A DNA stretch of 45,319 nt from Ruminococcus sp. (GTDB lineage Bacteria > Bacillota > Clostridia > Oscillospirales > Ruminococcaceae), in the NCBI GenBank assembly GCA_017542125.1, contig JAFXXU010000010.1:1-45319 (forward strand), in the 5' to 3' direction. Within the stretch, counting starts at the first letter, position 1, and every line of letters starts with the position of its first letter. Positions 7,565 to 13,912 of this stretch are shown one piece after another. A program made the translations under genes and the position numbers. The notes beneath the pieces were generated by a model. It made no database searches and was not told where the DNA came from. It was given only the letters and a program-made list of their open reading frames with translations.

Positions 7565-8689
7565 ATGATATTCAACTGTGAGCTCAGAAGAGTCATTGAC
7601 GACTCTTACGATATCGAGATAGGCAGAAAGCTCTGTGATACCCTCATCAGGGACGTGGAGAGCGGCCTGCTCGGAAAGACTAAAAATATTGCCATAATCA
7701 CCGACGACACCGTCGAGGTGCTCTATGTGTACGATATCCTCAGCAATCTCTTCGCCAAGGGATACAGAGTGCAGAAATTCGTTATCCCCGCCGGCGAAAA
7801 GTCCAAGACCCGCGAAATGAAGGCCAGGCTTGAGGATGAGATGCTCTCCGAGCGCTACAACCGGGACTGCGCAGTAATAGCCGTGGGCGGCGGAGTGGTC
7901 TCCGACCTGGCAGGCTTTCTGGCAGGTACCTTCGGCAGAGGCGTCCCCTTTATCACCTATGCCACCACCCTCCTTGCAGCGGCGGATGCCTCCGTCGGCG
8001 GCAAGACCGCGGTGGATACCCCCCTTGCCACCAACCTTATCGGTATGTTCAACCAGCCCCGCAAGGTCTATATCGACATCGACTGCTGGAAGACCCTCCC
8101 CGAGCGTCAGATAGCCAGCGGCCTCGCCGAGACCGTAAAGCACGCCTGCCTGGGTGATCTTGAAATGTTTGAGTACCTCGAAAAGCATACTGAGGGCATC
8201 TTTGAGGGCGACCCCGAAGCCTGCGAGTATATCGCCGAGCATAACTGCCGGGTGAAATACCGCGTCGTTATGCAGGACGAGCGCGAAAGCGGCCTGCGGG
8301 AGATACTCAACCTCGGCCATACCGTGGGCAGAGCCATCGAGACCGTCTCCGATTATAAGCTGCTCCACGGCGAGGCAGTAGCCATCGGCCTTGCAGCACA
8401 GGCAAGGCTGGGTCAGAAGCTGGGCTTCATCTCGGAGGAGAATGCCGTCCGGGTCGAGGCGCTGCTCAGACGGGCAAAGCTCCCCGTGACTATACCCGAT
8501 TACATCGACGTCTCCGAGCTTTGCCGGAAACTCTATACCGATAAAAAAGTCCGCGAGGGCAAGCTGCGGTTCGTCTTCCAGAAGGAGATAGGCAGCGTTA
8601 TGCAGTTCGGCGAGAACAGCTTCGCCATGCCCATAGCCGAGGAGGAGATAGCCGCCGTCCTCAGAGAAATGACCGGAGAGGTGCAGTAA
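7565..8689 (+). CDS. aroB: 3-dehydroquinate synthase
   Basis: A 374-residue NAD- and metal-dependent enzyme converting DAHP to 3-dehydroquinate. The NAD-binding glycine motif AVGGGVVSDLAGF (near residue 105) is present, as are TTLLAAADASVGGKTAVD and the metal-ligand regions SGLAETVKHA, LNLGHTVGRAIE and LLHGEAVAIG. Length is normal for the family. TAGGAGG precedes the ATG. The stop codon overlaps the aroA start (TAATG). Confidence 0.97.
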   Translation: MIFNCELRRVIDDSYDIEIGRKLCDTLIRDVESGLLGKTKNIAIITDDTVEVLYVYDILSNLFAKGYRVQKFVIPAGEKSKTREMKARLEDEMLSERYNRDCAVIAVGGGVVSDLAGFLAGTFGRGVPFITYATTLLAAADASVGGKTAVDTPLATNLIGMFNQPRKVYIDIDCWKTLPERQIASGLAETVKHACLGDLEMFEYLEKHTEGIFEGDPEACEYIAEHNCRVKYRVVMQDERESGLREILNLGHTVGRAIETVSDYKLLHGEAVAIGLAAQARLGQKLGFISEENAVRVEALLRRAKLPVTIPDYIDVSELCRKLYTDKKVREGKLRFVFQKEIGSVMQFGENSFAMPIAEEEIAAVLREMTGEVQ

Positions 8690-9915
8690 TGGATATTCTG
8701 ATAACACCCTCGCTGCTCCGCGGCAGCGTCACCGTCCCCGCCTCAAAGAGCGTGGCCCACAGGCTCATCATAGCCGCAGCCCTGGCAAAGGGCGAGTCGG
8801 TCATACATAACCTCTTCCCCTCAAAGGATATCTTAGCCACCGCCGAGGCTATGCGAGCCCTGGGCGCCGAAATAACCGTTGAGGGCGATACCGCCCGTAT
8901 AAAAGGCATCACCGAGCCCCCCGCCAAAGCCGTCATCGACTGCGGCGAAAGCGGCTCCACCCTCAGATTTATCATCCCCATAGCCGCAGCCCTCGGGGTA
9001 AAGACCACCTTCATCGGCCACGGCAAGCTGCCGGAAAGACCCATAACCCCCTACCTTGAAGAGCTCCCCCGCCACGGCGCGGAGTTCGACTACCCGGGGA
9101 CTATGCCCTTTACCCTATCCGGCAGGCTGGGTGCCGGCGAATACCGCATCGGCGGCGATATCAGCTCCCAGTTCATCACCGGCCTGCTGCTGGCACTGTC
9201 CGTCACCCCCGGCGAGAGCAGGATAATCCTCACCTCCCGCCTGGAAAGCCGCCCCTATGTGGATATCACCGCGGATTGCCTCGCCCGGTTCGGCTGCACC
9301 GTCACCGAGACCGAGGACGGCTTCGCTGTTTCCGGCACCGGCGCCCTGACCCCCTGCGAGTGTACCGTGGAGGGGGATTGGTCCCAGGCAGCCTTCTTTG
9401 AGACCGCCAATTCTCTGGGCAGCAGCCTCGAAATAAATGGACTGAATGTAAATTCAGCGCAGGGCGATAAAAAAATCCTTGAAATTTGCAAAGATATAGT
9501 GTATAATAAAAAGGGTATGCGGGCTCCCTTTGAGCTCGATTGCTCGGATATCCCCGATCTCGTGCCCATACTCTCCGTGCTGGCCTGCTTCAGTCAGGGC
9601 GAGAGCAGGCTCACCAACGCCGCCAGGCTCCGCATCAAGGAGTCGGACAGGCTGGCAGCGGTGACCAAGGCTCTTTGCGGCATCGGCGGCAGGGTCACGG
9701 AATATGAGGATATGCTGGTCATCCGGGGCGTGGAAGAGCTTGCGGGCGGCGAGGCCGAAAGCTTCAACGACCACCGTATCGCTATGGCTATGGCCATAGC
9801 CTCCACCAGATGCCGCGAGCCGCTCCTCATCCGAGGCGCCGAGTGCGTCTCAAAATCCTACCCCGGGTTCTGGGAGGAGTTCCGCCGTCTCGGCGGCAGC
9901 TTTGAGGAGGTATGA
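8689..9915 (+). CDS. aroA: 3-phosphoshikimate 1-carboxyvinyltransferase (EPSP synthase)
   Basis: A 408-residue enzyme that joins phosphoenolpyruvate to shikimate 3-phosphate. Substrate-binding motifs are SKSVAHRLIIAA near the N-terminus, CGESGSTLRFI, GKLPERPI, GDISSQFITGLLLA, LRIKESDRLAA and FNDHRIAMAMAIA. The ATG overlaps the aroB stop by one base, so translation is coupled. The CGESGSTLRF form is one often seen in Firmicutes. Length is slightly under the typical 430 but all key regions are present. Confidence 0.97.
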   Translation: MDILITPSLLRGSVTVPASKSVAHRLIIAAALAKGESVIHNLFPSKDILATAEAMRALGAEITVEGDTARIKGITEPPAKAVIDCGESGSTLRFIIPIAAALGVKTTFIGHGKLPERPITPYLEELPRHGAEFDYPGTMPFTLSGRLGAGEYRIGGDISSQFITGLLLALSVTPGESRIILTSRLESRPYVDITADCLARFGCTVTETEDGFAVSGTGALTPCECTVEGDWSQAAFFETANSLGSSLEINGLNVNSAQGDKKILEICKDIVYNKKGMRAPFELDCSDIPDLVPILSVLACFSQGESRLTNAARLRIKESDRLAAVTKALCGIGGRVTEYEDMLVIRGVEELAGGEAESFNDHRIAMAMAIASTRCREPLLIRGAECVSKSYPGFWEEFRRLGGSFEEV

Positions 9916-9918
9916 AAG

Positions 9919-10338
9919 GTGTCTGAGGGAAAGAGGATCCTCGGCGCCGCCGTCAGCATCATCTGCGACGACCGGGGCAGAGTCCTGCTGGTCAAGCGCT
10001 GCGACTGCGGCAAGTGGGGCATACCCGGCGGCCTTATGGAGTACGGCGAGACCCTGGAGCAGACCGCTGTCCGTGAGGCGAAGGAGGAGACCGGCCTCGA
10101 TATAGCCGTGGACGCCCTCTGCGGGATATACTCCGGCTATTTTTCAAGAACTACCGGCAATCAGCCCATAACCGCATCGTTCATCGCACATATTACGGGC
10201 GGCAGCCTTTACTGCGACCATGTCGAGACCGATGAGCTCGAATGGTTCGGCGCAGACAGCCTGCCCGAGATATACAGCGAGCAGCATAAGGCTATGCTCG
10301 CAGACTATTTCAGCGGCACCAGAGGCGTCTGGAGATAG
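9919..10338 (+). CDS. Nudix hydrolase
   Basis: A 139-residue Nudix protein, hydrolysing an unidentified nucleoside-diphosphate derivative. The Nudix box matches the consensus G-x5-E-x7-REUxEExGU exactly as GLMEYGETLEQTAVREAKEETGL in two adjoining parts (residues about 38-60). The start is a GTG with GAGGAGG eight bases upstream. It lies three bases after aroA and 26 before aroC, within the aromatic operon. A house-cleaning role is as likely as a pathway-specific one. Confidence 0.93.
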   Translation: MSEGKRILGAAVSIICDDRGRVLLVKRCDCGKWGIPGGLMEYGETLEQTAVREAKEETGLDIAVDALCGIYSGYFSRTTGNQPITASFIAHITGGSLYCDHVETDELEWFGADSLPEIYSEQHKAMLADYFSGTRGVWR

Positions 10339-10364
10339 AAACTATCAGAGCGGAGGATATATAA

Positions 10365-11456
10365 ATGTCATCTACATGGAGCAACAGGATAAGCTTTTCT
10401 GTATTCGGAGAGAGCCATGGCCCCGCCATCGGCGTGTGCATAGATAACGTTCCCCCCGGGGAAAGCATTGATATGGATAAGCTGATGCAGTTCATGGCCA
10501 GGAGGGCTCCCAAGAAGGATCAGACCTCCACTCAGCGCAGGGAAAAGGATATGCCCCAGATCATGTCCGGCTATTTCAACGGCAAGACCACCGGCACACC
10601 CCTCTGCGCCTTCATCGCCAATACCGACCAGCATTCCACCGATTACCTCAAGCTCTCAAAGCTGGCCCGTCCCGGCCACGCCGATTATACCGGTGCCCTC
10701 AGATACAGGGGCTTCTCCGATCCCAGAGGCGGCGGCCATTTCTCCGGCAGGCTCACAGCCCCCCTCTGCTTCGCAGGTGCGGTGGCAGGCCAGATACTTG
10801 AAAGGCGCGGCATCTATGTGGGCGCCCATATCGCCGAGATACATAAGATCAAGGACGAGAGCTTCGATCCCATAAATACCTCCCGCGAGGATATCATAAC
10901 TCTCCGCAGCAAGGACTTCCCCACCATCAGCGAGCGCAAGGGCAGAATGATGATCAATGACATCGCCAAGGCCAGAGAGTGCCAGGACAGCGTGGGCGGA
11001 GTTGTCGAGTGCATCGCCATAAACGTCCCCGCAGGCGTGGGCTCCCCCATCTTTGACGGCCTGGAGAATTCCATAGCCCAGCTGATCTTCGGCATCCCCG
11101 CAGTAAAGGGTCTGGAGTTCGGCGCAGGCTTCAACGCCGCTAAAATGCTGGGCAGCGAGAATAACGACGAGTTCTATGTGAACGATCAGGGTCACGTAGT
11201 TACAAGAACAAATTACCACGGCGGCATCCTGGGAGGTATCTCCTCCGGTATGCCCATAACCCTCAGAGTGGCCTTCAAGCCCACCCCCTCCATAGCCAAG
11301 CCCCAGGAGACCGTTGATTATTCGGCTCTCAAAAACGAGACTATCGCTATCAAGGGCAGGCACGACCCCTGCGTGGTCCCCAGAGCAGTTCCCTGCGTTG
11401 AGGCCGCGGTGAATATCGCCCTGCTCAACCATATGCTCGATTACCCGAATTTCTGA
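10365..11456 (+). CDS. aroC: Chorismate synthase
   Basis: A 363-residue FMN-dependent enzyme that makes chorismate from EPSP, the last common step to Phe, Tyr and Trp. Family signatures FGESHGPAIGVCIDN (start), RGGGHFSGRLTAP in the middle and HDPCVVPRAVP near the C-terminus are intact. CGGAGG precedes the ATG. Genes for the intermediate steps (aroD, aroE, aroK) are not in this window. Confidence 0.97.
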   Translation: MSSTWSNRISFSVFGESHGPAIGVCIDNVPPGESIDMDKLMQFMARRAPKKDQTSTQRREKDMPQIMSGYFNGKTTGTPLCAFIANTDQHSTDYLKLSKLARPGHADYTGALRYRGFSDPRGGGHFSGRLTAPLCFAGAVAGQILERRGIYVGAHIAEIHKIKDESFDPINTSREDIITLRSKDFPTISERKGRMMINDIAKARECQDSVGGVVECIAINVPAGVGSPIFDGLENSIAQLIFGIPAVKGLEFGAGFNAAKMLGSENNDEFYVNDQGHVVTRTNYHGGILGGISSGMPITLRVAFKPTPSIAKPQETVDYSALKNETIAIKGRHDPCVVPRAVPCVEAAVNIALLNHMLDYPNF

Positions 11457-11478
11457 GCTGACGAAAGAAGGCGAAGCG

Positions 11479-12057
11479 TTGGACAGCTCCTTCAACATCA
11501 CCTCCGATGTGTTCAATCCCATAAATGTCTATGAGGTCAAGATACTCCTGGCCTACTTCCTCAATAAGATAGAGCGCCCCGTAACTCCCGCCCAGCTGCT
11601 GGAGATCGCTACGGGTGATGGCGTCATCTCGTATTTCCTCTACGTCGAGGCCATCGAGCAGATGCTGAAAAACGGCACCCTGCGCCTCGAGGAGCGCGAG
11701 GGTACCGAGTATTACATCCTCACCGACGCAGGCCGGGAGGGCGCCGAGGATCTTAAAGGCTTAGTTAACAAAAGCGTCCGCGACAGGCTCTATGCCGCAG
11801 GACTCAAGCTCTTCGCCAAGCTCCGCGCCGAGCGGGAAACCAGGTTCGAGATAAAGGAGCAGGGCGCAGGCTTCACCGTAAGATGTGTCTGCGAGGACGC
11901 CGGCGTCACCCTTATGGATCTCACCCTCTTCGCCCCCGACAGAGAGCAGGCCGAGTATATAAAATCCAAGATCCTGATGAACCCCTCCGAGTTCTACAGC
12001 CGCGTCCTGGATTTCGTCATAGTCAACGAGGAATATGTCCCCGACATACGAGAGTAA
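11479..12057 (+). CDS. DUF4364 family protein, winged-helix-like
   Basis: A 192-residue protein matching my memory of DUF4364, a Firmicutes family with an N-terminal winged-helix-like region (about residues 20-90) and a C-terminal alpha/beta region. It starts at TTG, with AGAAGG seven bases upstream. It follows aroC by 22 bases and is probably the last gene of the operon, ended by the terminator at 12058-12081. Transcriptional regulation is plausible but unproven. Confidence 0.8.
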   Translation: MDSSFNITSDVFNPINVYEVKILLAYFLNKIERPVTPAQLLEIATGDGVISYFLYVEAIEQMLKNGTLRLEEREGTEYYILTDAGREGAEDLKGLVNKSVRDRLYAAGLKLFAKLRAERETRFEIKEQGAGFTVRCVCEDAGVTLMDLTLFAPDREQAEYIKSKILMNPSEFYSRVLDFVIVNEEYVPDIRE

Positions 12058-12081
12058 AGCGCCCCGGCGCTTTATTTTTTT
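12058..12081 (+). terminator. Terminator after the aro operon
   Basis: AGCGC and GCGCT form a short GC-rich stem right after the stop codon, followed by a run of nine T residues interrupted once. Confidence 0.75.
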
Positions 12082-12088
12082 CGCTCTT

Positions 12089-12356
12089 GGGGGAGGATGC
12101 CTCGGTGCATAGCTATTGGGGGAACCCTTTCTGAAGAAAGGCTTTCCCCCAAACCCCCTCCCAAAGACTTCTGACGCTTTTTGGCGAGGGCATATCCATT
12201 TCACGGGGGAGAGCAAAAACCCCGGCGTATGTGCATTGAGGTTAGGGAGATATGCCCTCGCCAAAAAGAATTAAAAGTTTTAGGAAAGGGGTCCGGGGGA
12301 AGACCCTTTTTCAAAAGGGGCTCCCCCGGCGGCTATGCACTAAGGCATCCTCCCCC
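12089..12356. repeat. 268-bp palindromic intergenic element
   Basis: The outer ends, GGGGGAGGATGCC and GGCATCCTCCCCC, are perfect inverted repeats. An inner 20-bp pair at 12177-12196 and 12249-12268 is also perfect, and both pairs share the same centre (12222.5). Each arm contains a hairpin of similar design (12118-12150 and 12293-12329, G5...C5 flanking CCCTTT/AAAGGG-type stems). The sequence holds no credible gene. It resembles a MITE-like or intergenic palindromic repeat, probably present in several copies in the genome. It fills most of the 490-base gap between DUF4364 and the next gene. Confidence 0.85.
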
Positions 12357-12403
12357 GCAGCAAAACACACAAAGTGTAGGGGGGATTTTTGTACGTTTTA
12401 CCA

Positions 12404-12432
12404 TTGACAAACACAACATATTGTGTTATAAT
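12404..12432 (+). promoter_or_regulatory. Promoter of the NrdD-tail-like gene
   Basis: TTGACA (12404-12409) and TATAAT (12427-12432) are 17 bases apart; the spacer is almost entirely occupied by the NrdR-like box. Confidence 0.92.
12411..12426. promoter_or_regulatory. NrdR-like operator
   Basis: ACACAACATATTGTGT matches the known NrdR-box consensus ACACWATATATWGTGT at 15 of 16 positions. It lies between -35 and -10, so binding would block RNA polymerase. NrdR represses ribonucleotide reductase genes when dATP is plentiful. NrdR sites usually occur in pairs; I see only one clear copy. Confidence 0.75.
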
Positions 12433-12452
12433 TGTTTGTACAGCAACAAACA
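12433..12452. promoter_or_regulatory. Second inverted repeat near the transcription start
   Basis: TGTTTGT and ACAAACA flank a 6-base centre and cover the expected transcription start. It is not an NrdR box. It may be another operator or a 5' hairpin. Confidence 0.35.
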
Positions 12453-12548
12453 TAGACTGTTATACTGAACTACACTGTTTGGGATTAAGCATCCGGATGG
12501 GGTTCGGGTGCAGATATAGAAATCATAACAAGAAAGAGGTAATGTAAA

Positions 12549-12824
12549 ATGGTAAACGTAAATGTTAAGAACGGCAAGCTCTCTCAGGCCGAGATAGATG
12601 CTTACATTGCAAGGGCAAACGAGCTTTATCCCGGAAAGACGGTTGAAGCTATTGATCTTTCGATCGACGGCGAGTATGTAGATGTTGACTATCACTTTGC
12701 CGATGTTCCTTTCCAGAGGATCCGCCGCATCACCGGTTATCTGGTAGGAACTGTTGACCGTTTCAACAACGCGAAGCGTGCCGAGGTCGGCGACAGAGTT
12801 AAGCACAACGTATCCGCTTCGTAA
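12549..12824 (+). CDS. Small protein resembling the C-terminal tail of anaerobic ribonucleotide reductase
   Basis: A 91-residue protein. Its second half (ITGYLVGTVDRFNNAKRAEV, then RVKH) resembles the C-terminal end of class III ribonucleotide reductase NrdD, where a GYLG...FN.GK..EV..R.KH pattern surrounds the glycyl radical and zinc site. It has no CxxC zinc ligands. It is far too short to be the enzyme. Such short proteins are often labelled anaerobic ribonucleoside-triphosphate reductase in clostridial genomes. The NrdR-like box at its promoter independently supports a link to deoxynucleotide metabolism, perhaps as an accessory. AAGAGGTAA precedes the ATG. Confidence 0.8.
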   Translation: MVNVNVKNGKLSQAEIDAYIARANELYPGKTVEAIDLSIDGEYVDVDYHFADVPFQRIRRITGYLVGTVDRFNNAKRAEVGDRVKHNVSAS

Positions 12825-12840
12825 CAGAATGACAGAGAGA

Positions 12841-12870
12841 GCCTCCGCGCCGTGCGGGGGCCCTTTTTTT
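12841..12870 (+). terminator. Terminator of the NrdD-tail-like gene
   Basis: GCCTCCGC and GCGGGGGC (one G-T pair) form a hairpin with loop GCCGT, followed by seven T residues. Confidence 0.88.
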
Positions 12871-12881
12871 CTGCGGCCCCA

Positions 12882-12919
12882 CAAAAAATGCAGGTGTCAC
12901 CCCATGGCGATACCTGCAT
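12882..12919 (-). terminator. Terminator of the small charged protein gene (minus strand)
   Basis: ATGCAGGT pairs with ACCTGCAT, with further inner pairing, and six T residues follow on the minus strand. It is convergent with the terminator at 12841-12870. Confidence 0.85.
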
Positions 12920-12946
12920 TGTTCGTTCTTCAATGAGCGAAGAGCC

Positions 12947-13144
12947 TCAGTCCTTCTTTTCCTCTTCCTTCTTGTCATCGTCCTTCTTGCCGAACTTGTC
13001 GCTGATGAAGTCGGTAACGGTATCCTTGACCTTTTCGAGGTTCTCCTTGGTGGCAAGCTCCTTAGCCTTGTCCTTTACCTCGTCGGGGATCTTGTCCTCT
13101 ACCTTGTCAATAGTGTCCTTGATGCTGTCAATGCTCAGTCCCAT
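12947..13144 (-). CDS. Small highly charged amphipathic helical protein
   Basis: A 65-residue protein made almost entirely of Lys, Asp, Glu, Ile and Val in an amphipathic heptad-like pattern, ending in a long run of Lys, Asp and Glu. It begins MGLSIDSIKDTIDKVEDKI. The ATG at 13144 is preceded by GGAGGAA; the TTG at 13159 would lie in that site. The style recalls small clostridial and actinobacterial proteins labelled MT0933-like antitoxin or YtxH/CsbD-like, but the match is not strong enough to name it. It lies 61 bases downstream of the cytidine deaminase gene and may share its transcript. No toxin partner is adjacent. Confidence 0.75.
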   Translation of the reverse strand: MGLSIDSIKDTIDKVEDKIPDEVKDKAKELATKENLEKVKDTVTDFISDKFGKKDDDKKEEEKKD

Positions 13145-13169
13145 GTGAAATTCCTCCAATCATTATTGT

Positions 13170-13183
13170 TCACCCAAGGGTGA
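13170..13183. promoter_or_regulatory. Short inverted repeat between cdd and the small charged protein gene
   Basis: TCACCC and GGGTGA flank AA. No T-tract follows, so it is not a clear terminator. It may be an operator or a small mRNA hairpin. Confidence 0.25.
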
Positions 13184-13205
13184 TAATTCCGTATAGATCC
13201 CGACC

Positions 13206-13619
13206 TTATTCATCGGGGAGGGGCAGCCAGCAGAACGGCAGCAGATCCCGCGCCCTGACCTTGATGAGCTCCCCCGAATCGTCGTTTAAGAGCACCTTGA
13301 TGTCGGGGCAGTATTCCACCATCATCTGCCTGCAATTGCCGCAGGGCGAAAGTACGCCGTGGGGAGTGTTCTTGTGGGACGCCACGATAGTGTCAAAATC
13401 CCTCTCCCCTGCCGAATAGGCAGTCCCGATAGTTACAAACTCAGCGCAGGAGCCGTGTATGCCGTCGCAGTTGACTCCGGTGTAGATCTTCCCGTTGCGG
13501 CACCTCAGAGCGCAGCCCACAACGTGGTAGTAGGTACCCCTGTCAAAGTTCTTTTCCATTACCTCAACAGCCAGCCTGATAAGCTCGCGGTCGGCATCGG
13601 TCACTTCGTAATAGGTCAC
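13206..13619 (-). CDS. cdd: Cytidine deaminase family protein
   Basis: A 137-residue zinc-dependent deaminase that should convert cytidine or deoxycytidine to uridine for pyrimidine salvage. Both zinc-site motifs are intact: HGSCAE (with catalytic Glu) near residue 60 and SPCGNCRQ near residue 93. Three cysteine ligands are typical of the homotetrameric class. It starts with GTG, nine bases after GGAGG. A close deaminase relative acting on another base cannot be excluded, since the N-terminal substrate residues are diverged. It has a consensus promoter at 13647-13675. Confidence 0.88.
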   Translation of the reverse strand: MTYYEVTDADRELIRLAVEVMEKNFDRGTYYHVVGCALRCRNGKIYTGVNCDGIHGSCAEFVTIGTAYSAGERDFDTIVASHKNTPHGVLSPCGNCRQMMVEYCPDIKVLLNDDSGELIKVRARDLLPFCWLPLPDE

Positions 13620-13646
13620 AGCAGAACACCTCCGTTCTCTTTTGGT

Positions 13647-13675
13647 ATTATATCACATTATCAAAGATTTGTCAA
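13647..13675 (-). promoter_or_regulatory. Promoter of the cytidine deaminase gene
   Basis: On the minus strand TTGACA (13670-13675) and TATAAT (13647-13652) are 17 bases apart. Confidence 0.92.
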
Positions 13676-13704
13676 TAATCACCGCCCAAAGCCCATAAAT
13701 TATG

Positions 13705-13733
13705 TTGACTTTACACTATGCCCGTGATATACT
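13705..13733 (+). promoter_or_regulatory. Upstream promoter P1 before the diguanylate cyclase
   Basis: TTGACT (13705-13710) and TATACT (13728-13733) are 17 bases apart. An inverted repeat, GTGATA (13724-13729) with TATCAC (13739-13744), overlaps the -10 box and is a plausible operator. Confidence 0.65.
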
Positions 13734-13767
13734 TAGGTTATCACCTGCATACAAAGGAAGTCATAAT

Positions 13768-13812
13768 ATGAAAAAGCAAAACATAAGCATCGGCAGCATT
13801 CCCCCGACATAA
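13768..13812 (+). CDS. Possible 14-residue micro-ORF upstream of the diguanylate cyclase
   Basis: The ATG at 13768 follows AAAGGAAG at suitable spacing and encodes MKKQNISIGSIPPT before TAA. It is the first start codon downstream of promoter P1. It ends in Pro-Pro-Thr, a sequence that can slow ribosomes, so a leader-peptide role is possible. It may also be chance. Confidence 0.35.
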   Translation: MKKQNISIGSIPPT

Positions 13813-13849
13813 TTCCGCAATAATTGTTGAATGTTTTTGTTTGTTTTGA

Positions 13850-13878
13850 TTGACATTTTAAAAAATGCGGTTTATAAT
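13850..13878 (+). promoter_or_regulatory. Proximal promoter P2 of the diguanylate cyclase
   Basis: TTGACA (13850-13855) and TATAAT (13873-13878) are 17 bases apart, 35 bases before the start codon. Confidence 0.92.
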
Positions 13879-13912
13879 GTATATAGATGACAAATAGCAG
13901 AGGAGGTGTGAA

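Noticed and set aside
7550-8707. 385-residue antisense frame over aroB, and similar long antisense frames over aroF, aroC and the WcaJ-like gene
   Set aside because: Each mirrors a clearly recognisable enzyme and has no motif, promoter or ribosome binding site of its own.
12181-12468. 95-residue open frame in the palindromic element
   Set aside because: It runs through the inverted repeat arms and lacks a ribosome binding site; the sequence is explained by the repeat.
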